A stretch of DNA of 64,000 nucleotides from NCBI GenBank assembly GCA_014138095.1, contig JACGXE010000002.1, forward strand, positions 496,001 to 560,000. The letters are read 5' to 3'. The stretch is from Ochrobactrum sp. RH2CCR150 (GTDB lineage Bacteria; Pseudomonadota; Alphaproteobacteria; Rhizobiales; Rhizobiaceae). Shown here in pieces: positions 56,648 through 64,000 of this stretch. Within the stretch, counting starts at the first letter, position 1, and every line of letters starts with the position of its first letter. The position numbers and the translations under genes were made by a program. The notes under the pieces are model-generated. The model searched no databases and was not told the DNA's origin. It saw only the letters and a list, made by a program, of their open reading frames with translations.

Positions 56648-57745
56648 ATGAAACTTAGGAAACGAGGTATACTAGTTCTTGTATTGGGACTGGCGTTGAT
56701 CGCAGCTTTTTTTGCATGGCGGGGTACGCAAGAAACATCCGCTGAGACGACCACGGCGTCCATTGCTCCCGCGCAGCCAAAAGCCACTGTGGTTGAAGCA
56801 GCTGCGGTGCAAACCCGCGATCTGGACAGTATTATCTCGGCTGTTGGTAGCCTGCGGGCGAAAGAATCGGTCACACTGGCCTCGGAAATCGGCGGACGTG
56901 TGGATCAAATTCTGTTCCAGGAAGGCCAGCGCGTTGAGGCAGGCAGCGTTCTGTTTCAGCTCGATACCTCCATTCTGAACGCTTCCGTGCAGTCGGCCCG
57001 TGCAGCAAATGTTCTTGCGCGGTCGACTTTCGAACGTACCGAAGCTCTGTCGAAGCGCGGTATTAGCGCGACGCAGGCTTTGGAAGAAGCGGAAGCGAAC
57101 CTGCGCAATACGGAAGCTGCTCTGGCGCTTGCCGAAGCGCAGCTCGCGCAGACTTCGATCAAAGCGCCGTTCGACGGCGTGGTCGGTCTTCGTTCTGTCA
57201 GTGTTGGCGCTTATGTAACGGCGGGTACGACCAATCTTGCCAGGCTCGATCAGATTGATCCATTGGTCGCAGAGTTTTCGCTGCCCGAAGTGGCACTGGC
57301 GAGTATCTCACCCCAGCAACAGGTTTCGGTGGTGGCCGATGCGCTGCCAGACCAGCCGTTTCAGGGGCAGGTCTATGCCATCGAGCCATCTGTCGATGAA
57401 ACCGGCCGCTCCATCCGTATGCGCGCCTTGATCTCCAATCCCGACCTGAAGTTACGCCCGGGGCTTTTCGTTCGCGTTAATGTCACCACGGGCACCAAGG
57501 CAGATGCGATGCTGGTACCGGAAAGCGCCATTGTGCCGAGCGGTGAAACCCAGACTGTCTATCGCATCAATGCTGACGATACGGTCGAAGTTGTTACGGT
57601 CACGCTGGGGCAGCGTCTTGACGGTATGGTCGAGATCGTCACGGGCATCGACAAGGATGCGCGCGTGGTGACGGCGGGCCAGCAGAAACTGCAAGACGGA
57701 GCCAAAATTCGCGTTCAGGAAGCAGTTGCGGGGGGCTCGGTCTGA
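56648..57745 (+). CDS. RND efflux periplasmic adaptor (membrane fusion protein)
   Basis: 365 residues with an N-terminal membrane anchor/signal (LVLVLGLALIAAFFAW). Lipoyl half-motifs SEIGGRVDQILFQEGQRVEAGSVLFQLD and AQTSIKAPFDGVVGLRSVSVGAYVTAG flank a coiled-coil hairpin, followed by beta-barrel domains. It links the inner-membrane pump to an outer-membrane channel. No TolC-type gene is in the window, so the channel must be encoded elsewhere. Stop overlaps the pump start (TGATG). Confidence 0.93.
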   Translation: MKLRKRGILVLVLGLALIAAFFAWRGTQETSAETTTASIAPAQPKATVVEAAAVQTRDLDSIISAVGSLRAKESVTLASEIGGRVDQILFQEGQRVEAGSVLFQLDTSILNASVQSARAANVLARSTFERTEALSKRGISATQALEEAEANLRNTEAALALAEAQLAQTSIKAPFDGVVGLRSVSVGAYVTAGTTNLARLDQIDPLVAEFSLPEVALASISPQQQVSVVADALPDQPFQGQVYAIEPSVDETGRSIRMRALISNPDLKLRPGLFVRVNVTTGTKADAMLVPESAIVPSGETQTVYRINADDTVEVVTVTLGQRLDGMVEIVTGIDKDARVVTAGQQKLQDGAKIRVQEAVAGGSV

Positions 57746-60700
57746 TGTCCATATGGGAAATGTGCGTCCGCAGACCGGTTTTCGCCACGGTCCTTAGCCT
57801 CGTTCTCGTGCTGCTCGGCATTGTGTCCTATGAGCGACTGAGCACCCGTGAATATCCGGATGTCGAAGAACCGACGGTTTCCGTTTCCACGACCTATTCG
57901 GGCGCCAATGCCGAAATCGTGGAAAGCCAGGTCACGCAGGTTCTGGAAACCCAGCTGTCCGGTATTGCCGGCATCGATGTCGTTTCCTCGACGAGCCGTG
58001 CTGAAACAAGCGCTATCACCGTGCGCTTTACACTTGGTACCGATCCCGAAGTGGCCGCCGCAGAGGTTCGCGATCGCGTGTCCCGCGCAAGGCGCAATCT
58101 CCCCGATGAGATTGACGAGCCAATTGTCGCCAAGGTGGAAGCGGATGCGCAGCCCATCATGTATGTCGCTTTCACGAGCGACCGCCATTCCGGTCTTGAA
58201 ATCACTGACGTTCTCAATCGAACGGTTGTCGATCGCATCCAGAACTTGCCCGGCGTTTCGGAAGCCCGCATTCTCGGTGCGCGTGAATATGCAATGCGTG
58301 TCTGGATTGATGCCCGCAAGCTGGCCGGTTATGGCCTGACGGTTCAGGATGTCGAAACGGCGCTTGAAAGCCAGAATGTCGAAGTACCCGCCGGGCGTAT
58401 TGAAAGTAAGGAACGCGAGTTTACGCTCCTTGCCAATACGGCGCTGACGACGCCCGAAGAATTTGCCGACATCATCATCAATGTCGTGAACGGTTATCCG
58501 GTGCGCTTGCGTGATATAGGGCGAACTGAACTGGGTGCAGCCGACGAGCGGCAGGCAACCTTCAAGGAAGGCGAAACAGCCGTCTCGATTGGTGTGGTGA
58601 AACAGGCAACCGCCAATCCGCTTGAGGTTGCCAATGCCGTGCGCGCCGTGCTGCCGACTGTTCAGGAAAGTCTGCCAACCGGAATGAAGGCCGATGTCAC
58701 TTATGACACGTCGATCTTCATTGATCGCTCGATCGAGGCTGTCTTCCACACGATTGGCGAGGCGATTGTTCTCGTCATCATGGTGATCTTCTTCTTCCTG
58801 CGTTCGGTGCGCGCAAGCCTTATTCCCATCGTGACGATACCGGTTTCGCTTATCACGACGCTGGCAATCATGTTTGCTTTCGGCTTCAGTATCAACACAC
58901 TGACGCTGCTTGCTATGGTGCTGGCCATCGGTCTGGTGGTGGATGATGCTATCGTCGTGCTGGAAAATGTGCATAGGCGCATTGAAGAAGGGGAAACCCC
59001 GATACAGGCAGCCATTGCCGGAACGGGAGAAATCGCCTTTGCCGTCATCGCGATGACGCTTACGCTGGCGGCGGTCTATGTGCCGATTGCATTCACCGAA
59101 GGTCGAACCGGGCAATTGTTTATCGAGTTTGCCCTGACGCTCGCTGGGGCGGTGCTGGTTTCCGGCTTCGTAGCGCTGACTTTGACGCCTATGATGTGCG
59201 GCAAGCTGTTGCGTCACAATGAAAATCAGGGTCGGATATCACGCGCTCTGGAAGGATTTCTCGATCGTCTCAACGAGCATTATCGGCGCGTGCTCGGTCT
59301 TGCCATGCGCAACAAGTTGATTGTGTTGGCTGGCGCTGCCGCAACTGCGGTTCTGGCAGGGTTCCTTTATGTCAATCTGCCAAGCGAACTTGCTCCGGTT
59401 GAGGACCGTGGGGTCATTCGCATGGCAGGCACGTCTCCGGAAGGTTCAACACTTCAATTTACGGAACGCTACGGCAAGACCGCTGAAGAAATCATGGCCA
59501 GCATTCCGGAGGTCAGCACTTATTTCTCGGTTTATGGCGCACAGCAGGTTACCGGTTTTGGTGCGTTCGGGCTGCTGAAAGACTGGGATGAGCGCGACCG
59601 CAGCCAGCAGGAAATCATTCGCTCCATTAGTCCGGAGATGAGCGCCATCCCGGGTATGCGCGCCTTCGGGTTCAATATGCCATCCCTGACGACGACGCGC
59701 GGCAGCGGAGCCGGGGCCAATAATCCGGTTCAGTTTGTGATCCAGTCTTCGTCCAGCTACGACGACCTCAACAAGCTCGCGACCGCATTTGTTGAGAAAA
59801 TCAAGGAAAACCCCGGTCTGGTGAATGTTGAATCGAACCTCGATCTCAACAAGCCACGCATGGAAATCAACATGAACCGCGAGAAGATCCGTGAGGCGGG
59901 TCTGCAGGTTTCGGATGTTGGCCATACGCTGGAAACCATGTTCGGCAGCCGTCAGGTTACGCGCATCGACCGGGACGGCGAACAATCGGATGTCCTTGTC
60001 CAGCTTGACGCCAGCGACCGCGCCACGCCGGATTCCATCAACATCGTCAATGTGCGCGGCTCGTCCGGGCAGCTTATCCCGCTGTCCAATCTCGTAACCG
60101 TTAAGGAAAGTGTCGAGCCAGCCAATCTCTATCGTTTCAACCGGTTACGCTCGGCGACGATCAGCGCTGGTCTGTCTCCCGATTATTCGCTGGGTGAGGC
60201 GCTGACTTATCTGCAAAGCACTGCCAATGAGATGTTCCCGACCTATGCCCAGTACGATCTGGAAGGGGAGTCTCGCGATTTCACCAGCTCCAATTCGAGC
60301 ATTCTGTTCGTATTCGGTCTGGCCATTCTGTTCATCTATCTGGTTCTGGCGGCCCAGTTTGAAAGCTTTGTCAGCCCGTTCATCATTCTGCTCACGGTTC
60401 CGCTCTCGATAGCCGGGGCCTTGCTCGCGCTCTGGTTTGCGGGGGCGAGCATGAATGTCTACAGCCAGATCGGTCTGGTCACGCTGGTGGGACTTATCAC
60501 CAAGCACGGCATTCTGATTGTCGAATTCGCCAATCATATGCGTGACCAAGGGCGCGACATTGCCGATGCGGTCACGGAAGCGGCTGTGATGCGTCTGCGT
60601 CCGATCCTCATGACAACAGGCGCAATGGTGCTCGGTGCTATTCCGCTGGCCATTGCAACCGGTGCTGGCGCGCAAAGCCGTCAGGCTATCGGCTGGGTGA

Positions 60701-60834
60701 TTGTCGGCGGTATGTCCTTCGGCACCCTGTTGACGCTCTTTGTGGTGCCGGTGGTCTACAGTCTTGTGGCGCGCAAGGCCGCCGCTCCACAGGAAGAACA
60801 TAAGGCCGTTCCAGCGAAGACTGTGCAATCCTAA
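57745..60834 (+). CDS. RND multidrug efflux pump, inner-membrane transporter
   Basis: 1029 residues, HAE1-type. N-terminal MSIWEMCVRRPVFATVLSLVLVLLG, large periplasmic loops, and twelve membrane helices in two halves. The proton-relay aspartates lie in LAIGLVVDDAIVVLENVHRR, and GLITKHGILIVEFANHM is the matching second-half element. It exports toxic or hydrophobic compounds in exchange for protons. Coupled to the adaptor gene and probably under TetR control. Confidence 0.95.
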   Translation: MSIWEMCVRRPVFATVLSLVLVLLGIVSYERLSTREYPDVEEPTVSVSTTYSGANAEIVESQVTQVLETQLSGIAGIDVVSSTSRAETSAITVRFTLGTDPEVAAAEVRDRVSRARRNLPDEIDEPIVAKVEADAQPIMYVAFTSDRHSGLEITDVLNRTVVDRIQNLPGVSEARILGAREYAMRVWIDARKLAGYGLTVQDVETALESQNVEVPAGRIESKEREFTLLANTALTTPEEFADIIINVVNGYPVRLRDIGRTELGAADERQATFKEGETAVSIGVVKQATANPLEVANAVRAVLPTVQESLPTGMKADVTYDTSIFIDRSIEAVFHTIGEAIVLVIMVIFFFLRSVRASLIPIVTIPVSLITTLAIMFAFGFSINTLTLLAMVLAIGLVVDDAIVVLENVHRRIEEGETPIQAAIAGTGEIAFAVIAMTLTLAAVYVPIAFTEGRTGQLFIEFALTLAGAVLVSGFVALTLTPMMCGKLLRHNENQGRISRALEGFLDRLNEHYRRVLGLAMRNKLIVLAGAAATAVLAGFLYVNLPSELAPVEDRGVIRMAGTSPEGSTLQFTERYGKTAEEIMASIPEVSTYFSVYGAQQVTGFGAFGLLKDWDERDRSQQEIIRSISPEMSAIPGMRAFGFNMPSLTTTRGSGAGANNPVQFVIQSSSSYDDLNKLATAFVEKIKENPGLVNVESNLDLNKPRMEINMNREKIREAGLQVSDVGHTLETMFGSRQVTRIDRDGEQSDVLVQLDASDRATPDSINIVNVRGSSGQLIPLSNLVTVKESVEPANLYRFNRLRSATISAGLSPDYSLGEALTYLQSTANEMFPTYAQYDLEGESRDFTSSNSSILFVFGLAILFIYLVLAAQFESFVSPFIILLTVPLSIAGALLALWFAGASMNVYSQIGLVTLVGLITKHGILIVEFANHMRDQGRDIADAVTEAAVMRLRPILMTTGAMVLGAIPLAIATGAGAQSRQAIGWVIVGGMSFGTLLTLFVVPVVYSLVARKAAAPQEEHKAVPAKTVQS

Positions 60835-60842
60835 GCTGGGAC

Positions 60843-61832
60843 TCAGGCAAGATAGACCGCTGCGCCGCCCATCATACCGGCGCCCGCAGCGGTCAGCAAA
60901 AAGGTCTCGCCTTCTGCAAAGGGTCGCGTTTCATTGGCGACCGAGAGCGACAGCGGAATGGTCGCAGCGGAGGAGTTACCGTAGGTCGCGATAGTCCGCA
61001 CTGTTTTAGCCGGATCGATGTCCAGATTATGCGCAACAGCATCGAACATGCGCGCATTGGCCTGATGCGGTACAAAACGGTCAATGCGGGTCGCTTCGAT
61101 GCCAGCCGTTTCCAGCACATTTCTGGAGGTGGCGGTCATCAGATCGACCGCACGGGAAAACACTTCGCGACCATTCTGCATCGACATCAGAAATTGTTCA
61201 GGCGCCATGTCGGGCGAGAATGGCCGGTTGCTACCGCCGGATGGAATCGAAATCAAATCATAACCGCTTCCGTCTGACGACAGGTCGGCGGACAGGAACC
61301 CGCGTTGCGGGTTTGCGTCCGGTGCGAGCATCACCGCTCCTGCCGCATCGGCAAAAAGGACGGCGCTTGCACGCTCCGCCGGGTTGATGCGGCGGCTCAG
61401 AATATTGGCCGCGACCACAAGTACCGGACGGTTATGCGCACGTACAAAGCTGTCGGCGAGCGTCAGCGCATAAAGAAAGCCCGCACAGGCTCCCGCCAGA
61501 TCTATCGCGCCCGACCGCGCAAGACCGAGCTTGTGCGCCAGCAGAGGGGCTGACGGCGGCAGCAGATGGTCCGGCGTCGATGTGGCAAGCAAAGTCAGCG
61601 CAACATCTTTGCGGGCAATGGCGGCACTATCCAGCGCCATGTCTCCAGCCTTGGACGCAAGCCCGCTCAAAGTTTCGCCTTCGCCTGCCCAATAGCGCGT
61701 GCGGATGCCCGTGCGGCGTTCGATCCAGCCCGGTTCCAGACCGAGCTGTTGTTCGATCTCACGGTTCTCGACGCAGCGTTCAGGCACGGCATGGCCGAAA
61801 CCGACCATACGGGAGGACCGGCAAAGGCTCAT
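60843..61832 (-). CDS. bioZ: BioZ, KAS III-like synthase for the biotin precursor
   Basis: 329 residues. FabH fold with the Cys-His-Asn triad visible in [15 protein letters not shown] and GNSSAATIP. As the last gene of bioFDAZ it matches BioZ, which in alphaproteobacteria makes the pimeloyl-ACP precursor (from a glutaryl thioester and malonyl-ACP) in place of BioC/BioH. The start is 61832, overlapping the bioA stop by ATGA. The C-terminus [18 protein letters not shown] is usual. Confidence 0.93.
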   Translation of the reverse strand: MSLCRSSRMVGFGHAVPERCVENREIEQQLGLEPGWIERRTGIRTRYWAGEGETLSGLASKAGDMALDSAAIARKDVALTLLATSTPDHLLPPSAPLLAHKLGLARSGAIDLAGACAGFLYALTLADSFVRAHNRPVLVVAANILSRRINPAERASAVLFADAAGAVMLAPDANPQRGFLSADLSSDGSGYDLISIPSGGSNRPFSPDMAPEQFLMSMQNGREVFSRAVDLMTATSRNVLETAGIEATRIDRFVPHQANARMFDAVAHNLDIDPAKTVRTIATYGNSSAATIPLSLSVANETRPFAEGETFLLTAAGAGMMGGAAVYLA

Positions 61833-63097
61833 TGCGGTTGCCCCGTCACGATGGAGGCCACTTCGTCCACCGCATCGTAAATATGAGCCAATTCGGCGCT
61901 GGTCACGCAATAGGGCGGCATCAGATAAAGCACATTGCCAAGCGGGCGGATCAGCAAGTTGCGCTCACGAAACAGTTTGCGCATGTGCTGGCCGATTTCT
62001 GCGAGATAGCCGCCAGAGGGCACGACAACGTCAAGCGCTGCAATCGTTCCCGCCTGTCGGATATTCGCAAAGCGCCGGTCTCCGGCAAATCGTGTCAGAT
62101 TGTGTTCGTGAAACTCCTCGATGGACCGAATGCGGCTGAGCACGGGTTCCTGTCGCCAGACTTCCAGGTTGGCGACGGCGGCGGCGCACGCAATGGGGTT
62201 GGCCGTGTAGGAGCTTGAGTGAAAGAAGGTCTTGCGGCGGTCGGTTGAAAGATGCGCATCGAAGATCGCCGAGGTGCAGAGCGTTGCCGCCAGCGGTAGC
62301 GCCCCGCCGGTCAGTCCCTTGGAGACGCACATAATATCCGGTGTGATACGTGCCTGCTCGCAGGCAAAAAGCGTTCCGGTTCGTCCCCAGCCGGTCATCA
62401 CCTCATCGGCGATCAGCAGGCAGCCGAAACGTTCGGCGATTTCTTTCAGCGCCGTCAGCAAGGCAGGGCGATAGGTTTTCATGCCGCCCGCACCGAGAAT
62501 AAGCGGTTCGATCAGCAACGCCGCTACGCGGCCTGACCTGCAATGGTCCTCAAACATGTCGAGCGTGCGCTGCTCGTTGCCCTTTTCCGGAAAGGGCAGC
62601 CGGTCAACGCCAAACAGCAAAGGTTCGTAGGCGGCATTGAAAACGCCGCGCTCGCCGGTGGACATGGTGCCGATGGTGTCACCGTGATAGCCGTGTTCCA
62701 TCACCACGATACGGTCGCGCACCTGGCCGGTATTGTGAAAATAGCCGAGCGCCATTTTCAGCGCGACTTCCACCGCTGTCGAACCGCTATCCGAATAAAA
62801 GACATGGTGTAGGCCGGGCGGCGCGATTTCAATCAGCCCTTCCGCCAGTTGTTCGGCAGGTGCATGGGAATATTCGGCAAAAATGATCTGATCGAAGCTC
62901 TCCGTCGCGCTGCGGATCACCTGCATGATTTCCGGGTGCCGATGGCCATGGGTGATGACCCACCAGGAGGAGATTGCATCGAGGATACGCTTGCCGCTTT
63001 CGTCGACCAGATAAGCGCCCTCAGTCGATACGATGCGTTGCATCTCCGGTTCCAGCGCGTGCTGGGTAAAGGGGTGCCAGACAGTCTGCCGCTTCAT
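61829..63097 (-). CDS. bioA: Adenosylmethionine-8-amino-7-oxononanoate aminotransferase BioA
   Basis: 422 residues, PLP-dependent class III aminotransferase. [13 protein letters not shown] at the start, [29 protein letters not shown], the cofactor aspartate in [15 protein letters not shown] and lysine in [13 protein letters not shown]. It makes 7,8-diaminopelargonate from KAPA with SAM as amino donor. Start 63097 overlaps the bioD stop by ATGA; GGAGGT is well spaced. Confidence 0.96.
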   Translation of the reverse strand: MKRQTVWHPFTQHALEPEMQRIVSTEGAYLVDESGKRILDAISSWWVITHGHRHPEIMQVIRSATESFDQIIFAEYSHAPAEQLAEGLIEIAPPGLHHVFYSDSGSTAVEVALKMALGYFHNTGQVRDRIVVMEHGYHGDTIGTMSTGERGVFNAAYEPLLFGVDRLPFPEKGNEQRTLDMFEDHCRSGRVAALLIEPLILGAGGMKTYRPALLTALKEIAERFGCLLIADEVMTGWGRTGTLFACEQARITPDIMCVSKGLTGGALPLAATLCTSAIFDAHLSTDRRKTFFHSSSYTANPIACAAAVANLEVWRQEPVLSRIRSIEEFHEHNLTRFAGDRRFANIRQAGTIAALDVVVPSGGYLAEIGQHMRKLFRERNLLIRPLGNVLYLMPPYCVTSAELAHIYDAVDEVASIVTGQPQ

Positions 63098-63732
63098 GCC
63101 CATACCTCCGCGAAACGGCTCAGATCAAAGCTGTCCTCAAAGGCTTGTCGTAACGCGTTTCCGCCAGGCTCGGGCAGGAACGGCAGGCGACCAAGAATGC
63201 GCACCCCGCTCATTTTCGCGATGATGCGCTGGGTTTCTATGTTCTCGTCACCGATGAAGGCGATGCCGCATAGGGGCGTGCGCCGATGCTTTAGCGCTTC
63301 GACGGACAGCAGCGTGTGATTGATCGTGCCGAGATTGGTGCGGGCGCAGAGAATGACCGGAATTTTCCACCGGGCGAATATGTCGGCAAAAACCAGATCG
63401 TCCGAGAGCGGCACCAGCAAGCCGCCCGCGCCTTCGATCACCAGCGGGCGGTCCGTCGCGGGGAGGGCGAATGCATCGGCGGAAATCGCCTTGCCGTCCA
63501 GCGCTGCCGACTGATGCGGTGAAAGCGGTGCCGAGAGCTTGTAGACTTCCGGCAAGATACGACTTGGAGGCAGGCCGACAAGCCGTGCGACCGCCTGACT
63601 ATCGGTTTCCTCGTCCAGACCGGATTGCACCGGCTTCCAATAGTAACCGTCGAGGGCAGCGGTGAGGGCGGCTGAAAAGACCGTCTTGCCGATGCCGGTA
63701 TCCGTGCCGGAGACGACGAAGCGCGTTGTCAT
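63094..63732 (-). CDS. bioD: Dethiobiotin synthetase BioD
   Basis: 212 residues. P-loop [20 protein letters not shown] and [11 protein letters not shown] are the BioD signatures; [15 protein letters not shown] is also present. It closes the ureido ring of biotin using CO2 and ATP. ATGA overlaps on both sides, with bioF and bioA. Confidence 0.96.
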   Translation of the reverse strand: MTTRFVVSGTDTGIGKTVFSAALTAALDGYYWKPVQSGLDEETDSQAVARLVGLPPSRILPEVYKLSAPLSPHQSAALDGKAISADAFALPATDRPLVIEGAGGLLVPLSDDLVFADIFARWKIPVILCARTNLGTINHTLLSVEALKHRRTPLCGIAFIGDENIETQRIIAKMSGVRILGRLPFLPEPGGNALRQAFEDSFDLSRFAEVWA

Positions 63733-64000
63733 GGTCTGTCTTGTCCCATTGCAATGGAAAGCCGGTCGAACATCTGACGGATCTGGCTTTCACTGACATT
63801 AAGCGTGATGGATAGTCTGAGCCGTGCGGTTCCTTCCGGCACGGTCGGAGGGCGGATCGCCCGGATATCGAACCCCTCGGCGCGCATCGCTTCGGCAATA
63901 CGCATGGCGTGAAAATTGTCACCGATCAGGATCGGCATAATATGCGAGCCGCTCGGCCTGAGGCCCAGAAGCGAAGCCGCGAGTGATCCGGCAAGGCCGG
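63729..64000 (-). CDS. bioF: 8-amino-7-oxononanoate synthase BioF, C-terminal part
   Basis: Partial: only the last 90 or so residues are in the window; the gene continues beyond 64000. The segment [26 protein letters not shown] followed by [18 protein letters not shown] matches the C-terminal domain of AONS-type aminotransferases. It condenses pimeloyl-ACP or CoA with L-alanine to KAPA. Its stop overlaps the bioD start by ATGA. The catalytic lysine is outside the window. Confidence 0.93.
   Translation of the reverse strand, partial: GLAGSLAASLLGLRPSGSHIMPILIGDNFHAMRIAEAMRAEGFDIRAIRPPTVPEGTARLRLSITLNVSESQIRQMFDRLSIAMGQDRP

Noticed and set aside
57715..59217. 500-codon minus-strand frame opposite the RND pump gene
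   Set aside because: Shadow of a strongly coding frame; His/Arg/Asp-rich without motifs.

Overview
The window reads as a gene-dense alphaproteobacterial chromosome of the Brucella/Ochrobactrum group, probably the second replicon. This rests on recognised proteins and gene orders: multicopper oxidase followed by periplasmic Cu/Zn superoxide dismutase, the 158-residue type II lumazine synthase (RibH2/BLS) behind an FMN riboswitch, and a bioF-D-A-Z order with a KAS III-like BioZ. No rRNA, tRNA, insertion sequence, prophage or CRISPR array was seen. The replicon assignment is inference from remembered gene order.

Layout. 1-2 kb: an OxyR-type regulator (cut by the window edge) divergent from ahpC-ahpD. 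2-6.4 kb: an MHS-family transporter, then a copper/oxidative-stress block (small Met/His/Cys-rich exported protein, Tat-exported multicopper oxidase, sodC). 6.4-12 kb: a FAD amine oxidase-like enzyme divergent from a ferric-iron ABC transporter (ATPase, binding protein, fused permease), whose binding-protein gene has a sigma70-like promoter and an Irr/ICE-like palindrome. 12-18 kb: an MHYT-GGDEF-EAL protein, a small membrane protein, a DUF442 phosphatase-like protein, fdhD, and ribH2 with its promoter and riboswitch. 18-22.6 kb: a CUT1 sugar ABC transporter. 22.6-27 kb: a 33-residue membrane microprotein, a DHA2 exporter, rlmE and a Ppx/GppA phosphatase with a long basic extension. 27-29.5 kb: a polar amino acid (cystine-like) ABC transporter.

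29.7-41.2 kb is the most system-like accessory block. A fused 5-oxoprolinase/hydantoinase diverges from a MarR-like regulator, and the regulator is followed by a complete peptide ABC transporter and an M14-type metallopeptidase joined by short gaps or ATGA overlaps. It looks like a regulated pathway for importing and breaking down a peptide or gamma-glutamyl/pyroglutamyl-type compound. The substrate is unknown.

41-51.5 kb: an aldehyde dehydrogenase, a DUF3775 protein and a full kdp potassium operon ending in kdpD-kdpE. This operon carries three tiny hydrophobic ORFs: a leader ORF, kdpF, and one overlapping the kdpA stop codon. 51.6-56.5 kb: a FAD dehydrogenase, a TauE/SafE permease, ilvE, an exported SnoaL-like protein and a TetR regulator. 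56.5-64 kb: an RND efflux pair divergent from the TetR gene across a perfect 25-bp palindrome, then the biotin operon bioF(partial)-bioD-bioA-bioZ on the minus strand. Convergent gene pairs and operon ends are often marked by strong hairpins. Three hairpins lie inside apparent operons, where they could set unequal expression.
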